Source: GSA-30 sp036384435
GTDB taxonomy: Bacteria > Pseudomonadota > Gammaproteobacteria > Xanthomonadales > Rhodanobacteraceae
Direction of reading: 5' to 3'
DNA: 61,698 bases
Assembly: GCF_036384435.1 (NCBI RefSeq)
Contig: NZ_DASVMI010000114.1
Span: forward strand, 1 to 61,698
Shown piece by piece: positions 44,334 through 52,018 of this stretch. Under the pieces are notes generated by a model. It was not told where the DNA came from and searched no databases. It saw only the letters and a program-made list of their open reading frames with translations. The position numbers and the translations under genes are program-made. How positions within the stretch are numbered: the stretch's first letter is position 1; each line of letters opens with the position of its first letter.

Positions 44334-44693
44334 TCAGGCGATGGGAGGGCGCAGTGGTGTAGGTGCAGGGAACACAACGACAAATGAGACAGACTGGGCA
44401 AGTGCGGCATCGGGCGCCACGCGTACTACATGCAACGCTGTCGGAATTGGCAATGCGACAGAATGCATACAATTGCAATGGCAGCCGGCCCCTTCGCCAA
44501 GCAGGCAACCATCCTCGCCATCGCCGGCCTGGTCCAGGAGGGTCACGGCCTGGGTATCGGCAGCAAAACCGGGTACATCGCCCACACAGATGCTGCTGCT
44601 GACCAACTTAAACATGATCGCCACCGCCAATAGCAGCCATGCGCCACGATGGGGGCGCAGGCGTGTCAGCAGAGGTAAGGGAGAGCCGATCAT
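44334..44693 (-). CDS. Small Cys/His-rich exported protein (CzcI/CopL-like)
   Basis: A 119-residue protein at the head of the czc-like operon. A hydrophobic helix at about 18-36 could be a signal anchor. The middle has C63 and a cluster C71-H-C-N-C-M-H77, an obvious metal-binding patch. Position and style recall CzcI and CopL, small periplasmic proteins that sit before metal-efflux genes and tune their expression, but the overall sequence is not clearly alike. The ATG at 44693 is followed by a 68-base gap to the outer membrane factor gene. The Cys cluster and gene order support it as real; function is inferred. Confidence 0.68.
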   Translation of the reverse strand: MIGSPLPLLTRLRPHRGAWLLLAVAIMFKLVSSSICVGDVPGFAADTQAVTLLDQAGDGEDGCLLGEGAGCHCNCMHSVALPIPTALHVVRVAPDAALAQSVSFVVVFPAPTPLRPPIA

Positions 44694-44702
44694 GGCTCGA
44701 TG

Positions 44703-44766
44703 CTAACCAGTGGCATCGGTGTTAGACAATTGCAACGCTTGCGCCTGGCTCGTTCGGCGCTAAGCT
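44703..44766. promoter_or_regulatory. Divergent promoter region with CTAAC/GTTAG dyad
   Basis: CTAAC (44703-44707) and GTTAG (44721-44725) form an imperfect 23-base dyad between the metal-efflux operon and amgK, eight to ten bases from the efflux ATG. On the plus strand TTGCGC (44739-44744), 16 bases and TAAGCT (44761-44766) may be the amgK promoter. The dyad could bind a metal-sensing regulator. Confidence 0.35.
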
Positions 44767-44795
44767 CCCAGGCTATTCCAGTCCACCTGACTTCC

Positions 44796-45812
44796 ATGCA
44801 CAACGATCGCGCCACGCTTCGCCTCGCCTGGGCGAGAAAAGTACTCGACGATGCGTCGCTGGAACTGGCGCCAGCATCGGCTGATGCGAGTTTCCGCAGC
44901 TACTGGCGTGCCGTGACGGGGCCAGCGCACTCCAGTTGGATCATCATGGATTCCCCGCCGGCTCAGGAAGATCCACGTCCATGGCTTGATATCGGCGCTC
45001 GCCTGGCCGCGGCAGGACTGCACGTCCCGGCTGTGCATGCTCACGATGTCGAGCAGGGCCTGCTGCTGATCGAAGACCTTGGCTCGCACTTGTACCTGCC
45101 CGCACTCAACGACGAAACCGTCGAACAGCTCTATGGCGATGCGATGGATTCATTACTGCGCATGCAGATGCATGTCGATGTGGCTGGCATGCAAACCTAT
45201 GACCAGGCGTTTCTGCGGCGCGAACTGGACATCATGCCAGAGTGGTTCCTGGGCAGGCATCTTGGCGTGACCCTGACGACAGCTGAACGCGAGGTTCTGG
45301 GCCAGGCATTCGAAGTGCTGCTCCATAGCGCACAGGAACAACCACTGAGTTTCGTGCATCGCGATTTCCACAGCCGCAACCTGCTGATCGTCGATCAGGG
45401 CGGCAATCCCGGCATCATCGATTTCCAGGGAGCACTGATCGGCCCGATCACCTACGACCTGGCGTCGCTACTGCGCGATTGCTACATCACCTGGGATCGT
45501 GAACGAGTGGAGGGCTGGGTCGAAAACTACCGCATGCGCCTGCGCGAGGCTCGCCTGATCGACGACACGGTCGACACCGATCGTTTCCAGCGATGGTTCG
45601 ACCTGATTGGATTGCAACGGCACATCAAGGTACTGGGCCTGTTCTGCCGGCTCTGGTATCGCGATGGCAAGCGCGGCTATCTGGATGACCTGCCACGCGT
45701 CTTTGCCTACGTGTCGCGTGTCGCCAGGCGTTATCACGAGCTCGCCGACGTTGCCGCGCTGCTGGAGCGCCATGTCGGTACGCGCGACCTACGCGAGTCG
45801 CAGACCACATGA
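44796..45812 (+). CDS. amgK: AmgK, N-acetylmuramate/N-acetylglucosamine anomeric kinase
   Basis: A 338-residue aminoglycoside-phosphotransferase-fold kinase. The catalytic loop is VHRDFHSRNLL with D190, and the metal-binding DFQ is at 209-211. The C-terminal WYRDGKRGYLDDLPRV is characteristic of AmgK. It phosphorylates MurNAc on the anomeric carbon in the peptidoglycan recycling route that bypasses de novo UDP-MurNAc synthesis and gives fosfomycin tolerance in pseudomonads. It overlaps murU by four bases, matching the known amgK-murU pair. I chose the ATG at 44796, since upstream frame lacks family similarity. Confidence 0.93.
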   Translation: MHNDRATLRLAWARKVLDDASLELAPASADASFRSYWRAVTGPAHSSWIIMDSPPAQEDPRPWLDIGARLAAAGLHVPAVHAHDVEQGLLLIEDLGSHLYLPALNDETVEQLYGDAMDSLLRMQMHVDVAGMQTYDQAFLRRELDIMPEWFLGRHLGVTLTTAEREVLGQAFEVLLHSAQEQPLSFVHRDFHSRNLLIVDQGGNPGIIDFQGALIGPITYDLASLLRDCYITWDRERVEGWVENYRMRLREARLIDDTVDTDRFQRWFDLIGLQRHIKVLGLFCRLWYRDGKRGYLDDLPRVFAYVSRVARRYHELADVAALLERHVGTRDLRESQTT

Positions 45813-46525
45813 GACACGCCCTGATCTTTGCCGCCGGTCTGGGCGAACGCATGCGACCGTTGACCGACCATACCCCCAAGCCCCTGCTGGTGGCTGGCGG
45901 CAAGCCATTGATCGTGTGGCACTTGGAAAAACTAGCCGCCGCTGACGTGCATTACGTAGTGATCAACAGCTCGCACTTGGCCGAACAGTTACCTCAAGCG
46001 CTGGGAGATGGCGCACGCTGGGGCCTGCGCATCCGTTACGCGTACGAGGGTCCAGTGCCGCTGGAAACCGGCGGCGGCATGCTCAATGCCCTGCCCCTGC
46101 TGGGGCCTGAACCCTTCATCGCCGTAAACGGCGATATCTGGACGGATGTGGACCTGAGCACGCTCCCACGCGAGCCGGCTGGACTCGCCCATCTCGTGAT
46201 GGTCGACAACCCGCCCCATCATCCCGAAGGCGATTTCGCCCTCGATACAACCGGCCGCCTGAACATGACCGATGTGCCACGCCTGACCTTCAGCGGCCTG
46301 GGCATCTATCGACCCGAACTCCTGCGCCAGTGGCGTGAAGCCGTCGGGACAACCGCTGAAAGCGCAACGAAACCGCCGCGGTTCAAGCTACGCGACGTGC
46401 TGCGTGCCGCCATGGCGCGAGGCGAGATATCGGGCAGCCACCATGCCGGTGCCTGGACCGATGTCGGCACGCCCGAACGCCTGGCGACCCTGGATGCCGC
46501 ATTGAACGCAAGCCTGCGCGGCTGA
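45809..46525 (+). CDS. murU: MurU, MurNAc-1-phosphate uridylyltransferase
   Basis: A 238-residue nucleotidyltransferase. The signature FAAGLGERMRPLTDHTPKPLL binds UTP (G-x-G-x-R-x-x-P-L-T and PKPL), FIAVNGDIWTDVDL holds the metal Asp, and ETGGGMLNAL is the sugar-phosphate loop. It makes UDP-MurNAc from the product of AmgK. The gene is translationally coupled to amgK. The closing DVGTPERL motif is present. It belongs to the cytoplasmic cell-wall recycling pathway. Confidence 0.93.
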   Translation: MRHALIFAAGLGERMRPLTDHTPKPLLVAGGKPLIVWHLEKLAAADVHYVVINSSHLAEQLPQALGDGARWGLRIRYAYEGPVPLETGGGMLNALPLLGPEPFIAVNGDIWTDVDLSTLPREPAGLAHLVMVDNPPHHPEGDFALDTTGRLNMTDVPRLTFSGLGIYRPELLRQWREAVGTTAESATKPPRFKLRDVLRAAMARGEISGSHHAGAWTDVGTPERLATLDAALNASLRG

Positions 46526-46591
46526 TCGCCCGCCCCGGTCGGCGTATCCTTTTGCAGGAAGTGGCCCGATTTCCCCGTCGATGGTGTTGTG

Positions 46592-47710
46592 ATGTCCGAG
46601 TTTTGGTCTCATCTGGTTGACTGGTTCAGCGCGCATGGCGTGATGCCTGTCCTGCACGTGCTGCACCTGGAGGGGCTGGCCGGCGATCCGAAGGATATTG
46701 CCGCAGCGCTGCTGATTGCCACCTTGCAGTTGTGCATCATCGGCTTCGTGTTTCGCCCGCTGGAAACCCTGGCCCCTGCCGAGCGATGGAGCGATCGCAA
46801 ACTCACCAGGCCCGATTTCCAGTACACCGTGATGATGCTGGTCGGCATCTTCCCGATCTTCAGCTTCCTGATCCTGACGCCGCTTGCCAACTACTTCGGA
46901 GGTGCCGATACCGGCCCCAGCGACGCCAGTGCCTCGCCGCTGGCCATTACGCACTGGTTTCCGGGACTGAAGGCGCATCCCTATCTGTTGTTTTTCATCT
47001 ACTACATCGTCTACGACTTCGTTTACTACTGGATGCACCGCCTCCAGCACGCGCTGCCGTGGTGGTGGGCGCTGCACAGCATGCATCACAGCACGCGCCA
47101 GATGAGCTGCTGGACCAACGACCGTGGCAGTCCGGTGGATGGCTTCATCCAGTCGATCATTCTTGCAGTGGTCGGCATCGTAATGGGTGTGGAACCGGAC
47201 GAATTCGCCTGGCTGATGCTGCTCGGCGAGCTGGTGCAGAACTTCTCGCATACCAATGTCCGGCTGCATTTCGGCCGGGTATTCGGCAGGATTTTCGTCG
47301 ATCCCACCTTCCATCGCCTGCACCATATGTTGGTGGATCCGGATCGCCCAAACCTGCACAACTGCAATTTTGGGCAGGTGCTCTCGATCTGGGACGTCGT
47401 CTTCGGTACGTCGCTGTATGGCGAACCGGTGCGTCCCACAGGCGTAGGCGATCCCCTGGTCGATGACGACAACAACCACGGCCTGATCGGCCTGCACTGG
47501 AATGCGCTCAAGCGCTTCTGGGGTGCGGTGCGACGCCCCGCCGGCTGGAAGCTGGGCGAGGTCGCCTTCGGCGAAGGCTACCGCCCGATTCCCGTAGCCG
47601 AATGGGAGGCGCACGGCGTCGGTCACCATCGGCAATCAGAAGATACGCCCGATGGGCATGCATTGGATTTACCGCTCGATGCCGTGGCCGAGGCTGGGCA
47701 GGCATCCTGA
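46592..47710 (+). CDS. Sterol desaturase/fatty acid hydroxylase family membrane protein
   Basis: A 372-residue di-iron membrane enzyme. Helices lie at about 35-55, 78-98 and 128-145, with another pair at 180-205. The histidine boxes are HRLQH, HSMHHS and HRLHH, with another His in NFSHTN, so the metal site appears complete. Family members hydroxylate or desaturate lipids with O2. The C-terminal 60 residues are hydrophilic and rich in His and Asp and look like a family-specific tail. A GTG one codon earlier is an alternative start. It is monocistronic. The lipid substrate is unknown. Confidence 0.87.
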   Translation: MSEFWSHLVDWFSAHGVMPVLHVLHLEGLAGDPKDIAAALLIATLQLCIIGFVFRPLETLAPAERWSDRKLTRPDFQYTVMMLVGIFPIFSFLILTPLANYFGGADTGPSDASASPLAITHWFPGLKAHPYLLFFIYYIVYDFVYYWMHRLQHALPWWWALHSMHHSTRQMSCWTNDRGSPVDGFIQSIILAVVGIVMGVEPDEFAWLMLLGELVQNFSHTNVRLHFGRVFGRIFVDPTFHRLHHMLVDPDRPNLHNCNFGQVLSIWDVVFGTSLYGEPVRPTGVGDPLVDDDNNHGLIGLHWNALKRFWGAVRRPAGWKLGEVAFGEGYRPIPVAEWEAHGVGHHRQSEDTPDGHALDLPLDAVAEAGQAS

Positions 47711-47744
47711 GAGCTGTTCCGCAGCACGGCATCGATACGTAGAA

Positions 47745-47776
47745 CGCAGCAGAGCCCCCGAAGGGGCCCTGCTGCG
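47745..47776 (-). terminator. Long hairpin with UUCG loop, likely terminator
   Basis: A 14-bp stem with one mismatch (47745-47758 with 47763-47776) closes on a TTCG tetraloop read on the minus strand. It lies 20 bases after the GYF_2 gene stop and also between two convergent genes. No T-run follows, so termination may rely on stem stability. Confidence 0.65.
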
Positions 47777-47795
47777 GTTCACGGCCAGAGCCACA

Positions 47796-48365
47796 TCAGA
47801 ACACGCCGAAACGCGCCATGATCGCCACGAAGAACACGATGATGGTCACGATGCTGACGATGGCGTAGGCCCACTGACGATCGGTGCGATTGGCGCGCAG
47901 GAACAGGTAGATCGGCGCCCCCAGACCACCCAGCAAAATCGGCCACAGGAAAGCCATGGACGGTTTGCGACCGGACGCCTTGATCTGGTTGCGATCCCAG
48001 ATCGAGGTGCTGATGTACAAGGCCAGGCCGACAAAGTTGAAGTTCACATAGGCCAGCGGGATAAGTATCAGCGGTATCAATGCCATGGTCCATGCCGGTG
48101 CCGCGCTGACCGGCGTCACTGGCAGGATGACATCCTGCTCTGGCTGGGTACTGGCGGCCGTCACCGCAAACGGGTTGTGCAATGCCGTTTCCGTATCCGG
48201 GCCAAACTCCGTGTCACTCGCCGCCGCCCACTCGGCCATGCCTTCCTTCCAAAGCAAGGTCTCGCGGCGAATATATCCGTCACGGATCTTCTGGCGGATT
48301 TCTGCCGCCGAAACCGGTCCGGCCGGCAGGTTGCCGTTCTGGTAATGCCAAATCGCTTCAGTCAT
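47796..48365 (-). CDS. GYF_2 (DUF4339) domain membrane protein
   Basis: A 189-residue protein. The first 50 residues are a GYF_2/DUF4339 domain with WHYQNGNLPAGPVSAAEI and LLWKEGMAEW, usually a peptide-binding fold. A linker rich in Thr and Pro is followed by four hydrophobic segments from about residue 90 (PAWTMALIPLILIPLAYV in part, then VGLALYISTSIWD, LWPILLGGLGAPIYLFL and a C-terminal helix). The start at 48365 has AAGGGAG nine bases upstream; a Met at 48374 is too close to it. It follows secDF on the same strand but beyond a terminator. Function unknown; family members often associate with membrane trafficking or cytoskeletal-like proteins. Confidence 0.82.
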   Translation of the reverse strand: MTEAIWHYQNGNLPAGPVSAAEIRQKIRDGYIRRETLLWKEGMAEWAAASDTEFGPDTETALHNPFAVTAASTQPEQDVILPVTPVSAAPAWTMALIPLILIPLAYVNFNFVGLALYISTSIWDRNQIKASGRKPSMAFLWPILLGGLGAPIYLFLRANRTDRQWAYAIVSIVTIIVFFVAIMARFGVF

Positions 48366-48388
48366 CCCTTCCATCTCCCTTCTGAAAA

Positions 48389-48416
48389 GAAGAAGCCCGG
48401 CTGAACCGGGCTTCTT
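48389..48416 (-). terminator. Rho-independent terminator of yajC-secD-secF
   Basis: AAGAAGCCCGG (48390-48400) pairs with CCGGGCTTCTT (48406-48416) around a five-base loop; on the minus strand CTTTTC follows. It lies 20 bases after the secF stop. Confidence 0.82.
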
Positions 48417-48435
48417 GTCGCTTGCTGCATATCGC

Positions 48436-49392
48436 TCAGGGGCGACGCGCCAACTCGGGGTTTTCCCGGGTCTTGGGCATCAAATCCTGCTTGGACACAC
48501 CCAACCAGAGCAGGATCGGACTCGCCACGAAAATCGAGGACAAGGTACCCACGACGATACCGATCAACATGGTGATGGCAAAACCGTGCACCACCGGCCC
48601 GCCGAAGAAATATAGCGCTGCCATGGTAATGCCGGTGAACAACGAGGTGATGATCGTTCGCGAGAGCGTACTGTTGATCGAACGATTCAACACTTCCTCC
48701 GGCTCGGCCTTGCGCGCCAGACGGAAAAGCTCGCGGATACGATCGAACACCACCACCTTGTCGTTGATCGAGTAACCGACCACCGCCAACACCGACGCCA
48801 GCACGGTGAGGTCGAATTCGCGCTGGGTAAGCGCGAAGATGCCGACCGTGACCAATGCGTCATGCACCTCCGTCAGCAATGCGGCGACGGCGAAACGCCA
48901 TTCGAAGCGTATCCACAGGTAAAGCATGATGCCCACGATCACCAGGATCACCGCGATAATGCCGTCGCTGCGCAGCTCTTCGCCCACCTGGGAGCCGACA
49001 TAGTCGCGGCTCTTGATGGTGGCGTCCTTGCGCTGGGCTTGCAGTGCAGGCAGCACCACGGCAACGACCTTGTCCAGGTTGACCTTGCCCTTGTCATCGA
49101 GCATGGCCTGCGTCGGTTGCAGGCGAATGGAGACTTCGCGCGTGCCGCCCAGGCTGGTGACGACTGGATTTTCCACGTGGATGCTCACCATGGCATTACG
49201 CACATCGTTGATGGCCACCGGCTGCTCGTAATCGGCAACGATCGAAATACCGCCGGTGAAGTCCAGCCCGTAATTGAGCCCGCGCGTGGCGATCAGCACG
49301 ATCGAGGCGATGAGCAGGCCAATGGCCACGCCGATCGACAGCTTGCGGATGCCAAGGAAATTGACGTTACTGTTGGGATTGAAGATTTCCAT
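48436..49392 (-). CDS. secF: Protein translocase subunit SecF
   Basis: A 318-residue inner membrane protein that, with SecD, uses the proton gradient to complete protein export through SecYEG. The first helix is followed by RGLNYGLDFTGGISIV, the SecF hallmark. The periplasmic P1 domain (about 40-135) and five further helices follow, including LTVLASVLAVVGYSINDKVVVFDRIRE, split around 208-234, with the conserved Asp and Arg residues. It starts 15 bases after secD. RSINSTLSRTIITS near the end is typical. Confidence 0.96.
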   Translation of the reverse strand: MEIFNPNSNVNFLGIRKLSIGVAIGLLIASIVLIATRGLNYGLDFTGGISIVADYEQPVAINDVRNAMVSIHVENPVVTSLGGTREVSIRLQPTQAMLDDKGKVNLDKVVAVVLPALQAQRKDATIKSRDYVGSQVGEELRSDGIIAVILVIVGIMLYLWIRFEWRFAVAALLTEVHDALVTVGIFALTQREFDLTVLASVLAVVGYSINDKVVVFDRIRELFRLARKAEPEEVLNRSINSTLSRTIITSLFTGITMAALYFFGGPVVHGFAITMLIGIVVGTLSSIFVASPILLWLGVSKQDLMPKTRENPELARRP

Positions 49393-49407
49393 GAGTCCCT
49401 GTGCCCC

Positions 49408-51288
49408 TTAGACCGAAAGGGTCTTGAGCTTGCGGTTGCCGTGGATCAATGCGGTGATCGCATGCGTCACGGTGACCGAAGTGAACATCGAGGTGAGGAT
49501 ACCGATCAGCAATGTCAGACCGAAACCGCGGATCGGGCCCGATCCCATCGTGGTCAGTGCCAATGCGGCGATCAGGTGGGTCACGTTGGCATCGAGAATG
49601 GTGGCCCAGGCTTTGTCATAGCCGGCACGAATGGCCGCCAGCGGCGTCGATCCGTTGCGCAATTCTTCGCGTACGCGTTCGCAGATCAGCACGTTCGCAT
49701 CAATTGCCATACCCAGCGTCAGCACGATGCCGGCGATGCCGGGCATCGTCAGTGTCACGTGGATCGCCGACATGACGGCAACCAGGATCACCAGGTTGAA
49801 GAACAGCGCGATATCGGCCACCAGGCCAAAGAGTTTGTAATAGAAAGCCGCGGCTAGCAGCACCAGGCCAAGCCCGATCAGCACAGCCTTCATGCCCTTA
49901 TCGATGTTATCGGCACCCAGGCTCGGACCGATCACACGCTCCTCGACGATATCGACCGGCGCGGCCAGCGAACCGCCGCGCAGCAGCAACGCCAGGTCAT
50001 TGGCTTCCTTCGTGCGCAGGCCGGTGGTCTGGAACTGCTTGCCGAAGGTGCCATTGATGCGCGCATCGTTGATCACCGAATAGGTCACCGTCGGCGTGCG
50101 TACTTCCTTGCCATCGACGATCTTGGTATCGAAGACGCGCTCGACGTACACCACCGCCATCGGCTTGTAGAGGTTGTCCTGGGTGAACGCGAGCATCTTC
50201 TTCGCGCCAGCCTCGTTCAACGTGACCGACACAGCCGGGGCATTGGTCTGCGTATCGGTCGTGGCGATGGCGCTGGTCAGCTCGTCACCGGTGACGATGG
50301 CACGCTTGCTCACCAGCACGGGCAGCTTGCTATCACGCATGTAGTAGAGGTTCGCGTCCGGCGGCACATTGCCGGTGCGAGCCGCTTCCATGGCGGCCGC
50401 GTCGCCAGCCGAACCGATACCTGCACGGTATTCGAGTGTGGCCACCGCGCCGATGAGTTTCTTGGCTTCGGCTGTATCCTGCACGCCAGCCAGCTCCACC
50501 ACGATGCGGCTATCGCCCTGTTGCTGGATGATCGGTTCGGACACGCCCAGCTGGTTGATGCGGTTACGCAGCGTGCTGAGGTTCTGGCGGATGGTGTTCT
50601 GCGAGATCTCGCGTAGCTTTTCCGGCTTGAGACCCGCGGTAACCACGAAACGATCGCCGGTGGACGGACCATCCTTGACGTTGAGGTCAGGATAGGCCAG
50701 CGCAATGGCGTTGGATGCGGCCGTTCGATCGTCGGCCGAACGCAGCACGACGTTCACACCCTGGCCGCGGTTGCTGGCATCGCGTGCCACCGACTCGTAG
50801 CGAATGTTCTTTTCGCGCAGCAAGGCGCGAATATCGTCCGCGTAACGTGTCTCCTGCTTGTTCAGCACATCGCTCTGGTCCACTTCCATGAGGAAATGCA
50901 CGCCGCCTTGCAAGTCCAGACCCAGCGGCATGGAGTTGGCCCCGATGCCGCGCAACCACGACGGCACGCTCGATTCGAGGTTGAACGCCACGGTGTAGTC
51001 GTCGCCCACAGCCGGCTTGATCGCGTCAGCCGCGGCCTTCTGCAGGTCACCGTTGGCAAAACCGACCGTCAGGCGCCCATCACGGATATTGATGTCCTGA
51101 TAGGCAATCTTTTGTTGCGCCAGCGCCGCCACGACCTTCTGCTGAAGGGCCTGGTCTACAGGCGCTTCGTGGTTGGCCGATACCTGCACGGCCTGGATGG
51201 GCAGGAATATGTTCGGAATCGCATAAACGATGCCGAGAATCAGTACGACTGCGACCAGCGCATATTTCCAGCGTGGAAAATCACTCAT
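49408..51288 (-). CDS. secD: Protein translocase subunit SecD
   Basis: A 626-residue partner of SecF. The first helix (FPRWKYALVAVVLILGIVYA) begins right after the start I chose at 51288; the longer frame to 51348 adds a basic stretch not typical of SecD. P1 domain with LGLDLQGGVHFLMEVD, the long periplasmic head, and the C-terminal TM block with GLVADIALFFNLVILVAVMSA and LTLGMAIDANVLICERVREEL (conserved Asp) are clear. It follows yajC by about 90 bases in the conserved order yajC-secD-secF. Confidence 0.96.
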   Translation of the reverse strand: MSDFPRWKYALVAVVLILGIVYAIPNIFLPIQAVQVSANHEAPVDQALQQKVVAALAQQKIAYQDINIRDGRLTVGFANGDLQKAAADAIKPAVGDDYTVAFNLESSVPSWLRGIGANSMPLGLDLQGGVHFLMEVDQSDVLNKQETRYADDIRALLREKNIRYESVARDASNRGQGVNVVLRSADDRTAASNAIALAYPDLNVKDGPSTGDRFVVTAGLKPEKLREISQNTIRQNLSTLRNRINQLGVSEPIIQQQGDSRIVVELAGVQDTAEAKKLIGAVATLEYRAGIGSAGDAAAMEAARTGNVPPDANLYYMRDSKLPVLVSKRAIVTGDELTSAIATTDTQTNAPAVSVTLNEAGAKKMLAFTQDNLYKPMAVVYVERVFDTKIVDGKEVRTPTVTYSVINDARINGTFGKQFQTTGLRTKEANDLALLLRGGSLAAPVDIVEERVIGPSLGADNIDKGMKAVLIGLGLVLLAAAFYYKLFGLVADIALFFNLVILVAVMSAIHVTLTMPGIAGIVLTLGMAIDANVLICERVREELRNGSTPLAAIRAGYDKAWATILDANVTHLIAALALTTMGSGPIRGFGLTLLIGILTSMFTSVTVTHAITALIHGNRKLKTLSV

Positions 51289-51375
51289 GCCTTGAATCCA
51301 TGAATGCCGCGAAACCCTCTGGACCACGCGGCGAAAACGTCGTTGCACCGTGTCGACCGGCTACCGCCGGTCGGC

Positions 51376-51720
51376 TCAATTGCCCTTCAGCGCGCCCTTG
51401 GGCAACACCTGCGACACGGCCCCCTTCTGCACCTTGACCTTCACGTTCGCGGCGATCTCGACCGTTATGAAGGAGTCCCCCACTTCTTCCACGCGCCCGG
51501 CGATACCGCCGTTCGTCACCACTTCGTCGCCCTTGGACAGGGCTTCGACCATAGAGCGATGCTCCTTCTGCCGCTTCATCTGCGGGCGGATCATGATGAA
51601 GTACATCACGCCGAACATCAGGATCATGAGGATCGGGAAGCTCAGCAAGCTGCCCGGGCTCTGGGCGCCAGCGGCGGGAGCAGCGGCCTGGGCCAGCATG
51701 AAGGAGATCGGCAAAGTCAT
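51376..51720 (-). CDS. yajC: Preprotein translocase accessory subunit YajC
   Basis: A 114-residue single-span membrane protein of the SecDF-YajC complex. The Ala-rich N-terminus is followed by one helix (LLSFPILMILMFGVMYFIMI, about 28-48) and RPQMKRQKEHRSMVEALSKGDEVVTNGG, split here, the YajC signature. The ATG at 51720 gives a normal length. It is the first gene of the yajC-secD-secF unit; the usual upstream tgt is separated from it by a porin gene on the other strand. Confidence 0.95.
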   Translation of the reverse strand: MTLPISFMLAQAAAPAAGAQSPGSLLSFPILMILMFGVMYFIMIRPQMKRQKEHRSMVEALSKGDEVVTNGGIAGRVEEVGDSFITVEIAANVKVKVQKGAVSQVLPKGALKGN

Positions 51721-51870
51721 CTTATTGTCTCGCAAGTAACGGTGTCGGCGGGATTTTTTGCCGGCACCTTGGAAAAAGATCGCCGATTATGCCATGCGAC
51801 CTGAACGCTTGCATGACGCGGCCTCGATGCTGGAAAACCCTGCGGGTCCGGTTGTGACGCCGTTTGCAGG

Positions 51871-51904
51871 CTGTCACACAACGGACACAGGCCAGTTGTA
51901 TCGT
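51871..51904 (+). promoter_or_regulatory. Pho-box-like element and -10 upstream of the porin
   Basis: CTGTCAC (51871-51877) and CGGACAC (51882-51888) are spaced 11 bases apart like PhoB half sites; the first is perfect, the second 5 of 7. Ten bases further lies TATCGT (51899-51904), a fair -10, where PhoB-dependent promoters place it. It is 115 bases before the predicted start codon. Confidence 0.45.
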
Positions 51905-51971
51905 CGCCGCATCGTAATTTCTTACGGACTAGCACCCATCCGGGTGTCATATGGAACATTCCAGGACGGAG

Positions 51972-51994
51972 GGACCGGCGCCTTAAGCCGGTCC
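51972..51994 (+). other. Hairpin in the porin leader
   Basis: GGACCGGC (51972-51979) pairs perfectly with GCCGGTCC (51987-51994) around a seven-base loop, 25 bases before the predicted GTG start. It may affect mRNA stability or translation; no T-run follows. Confidence 0.5.
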
Positions 51995-52018
51995 AAGCTG
52001 CATACGGACGTGGTACGC

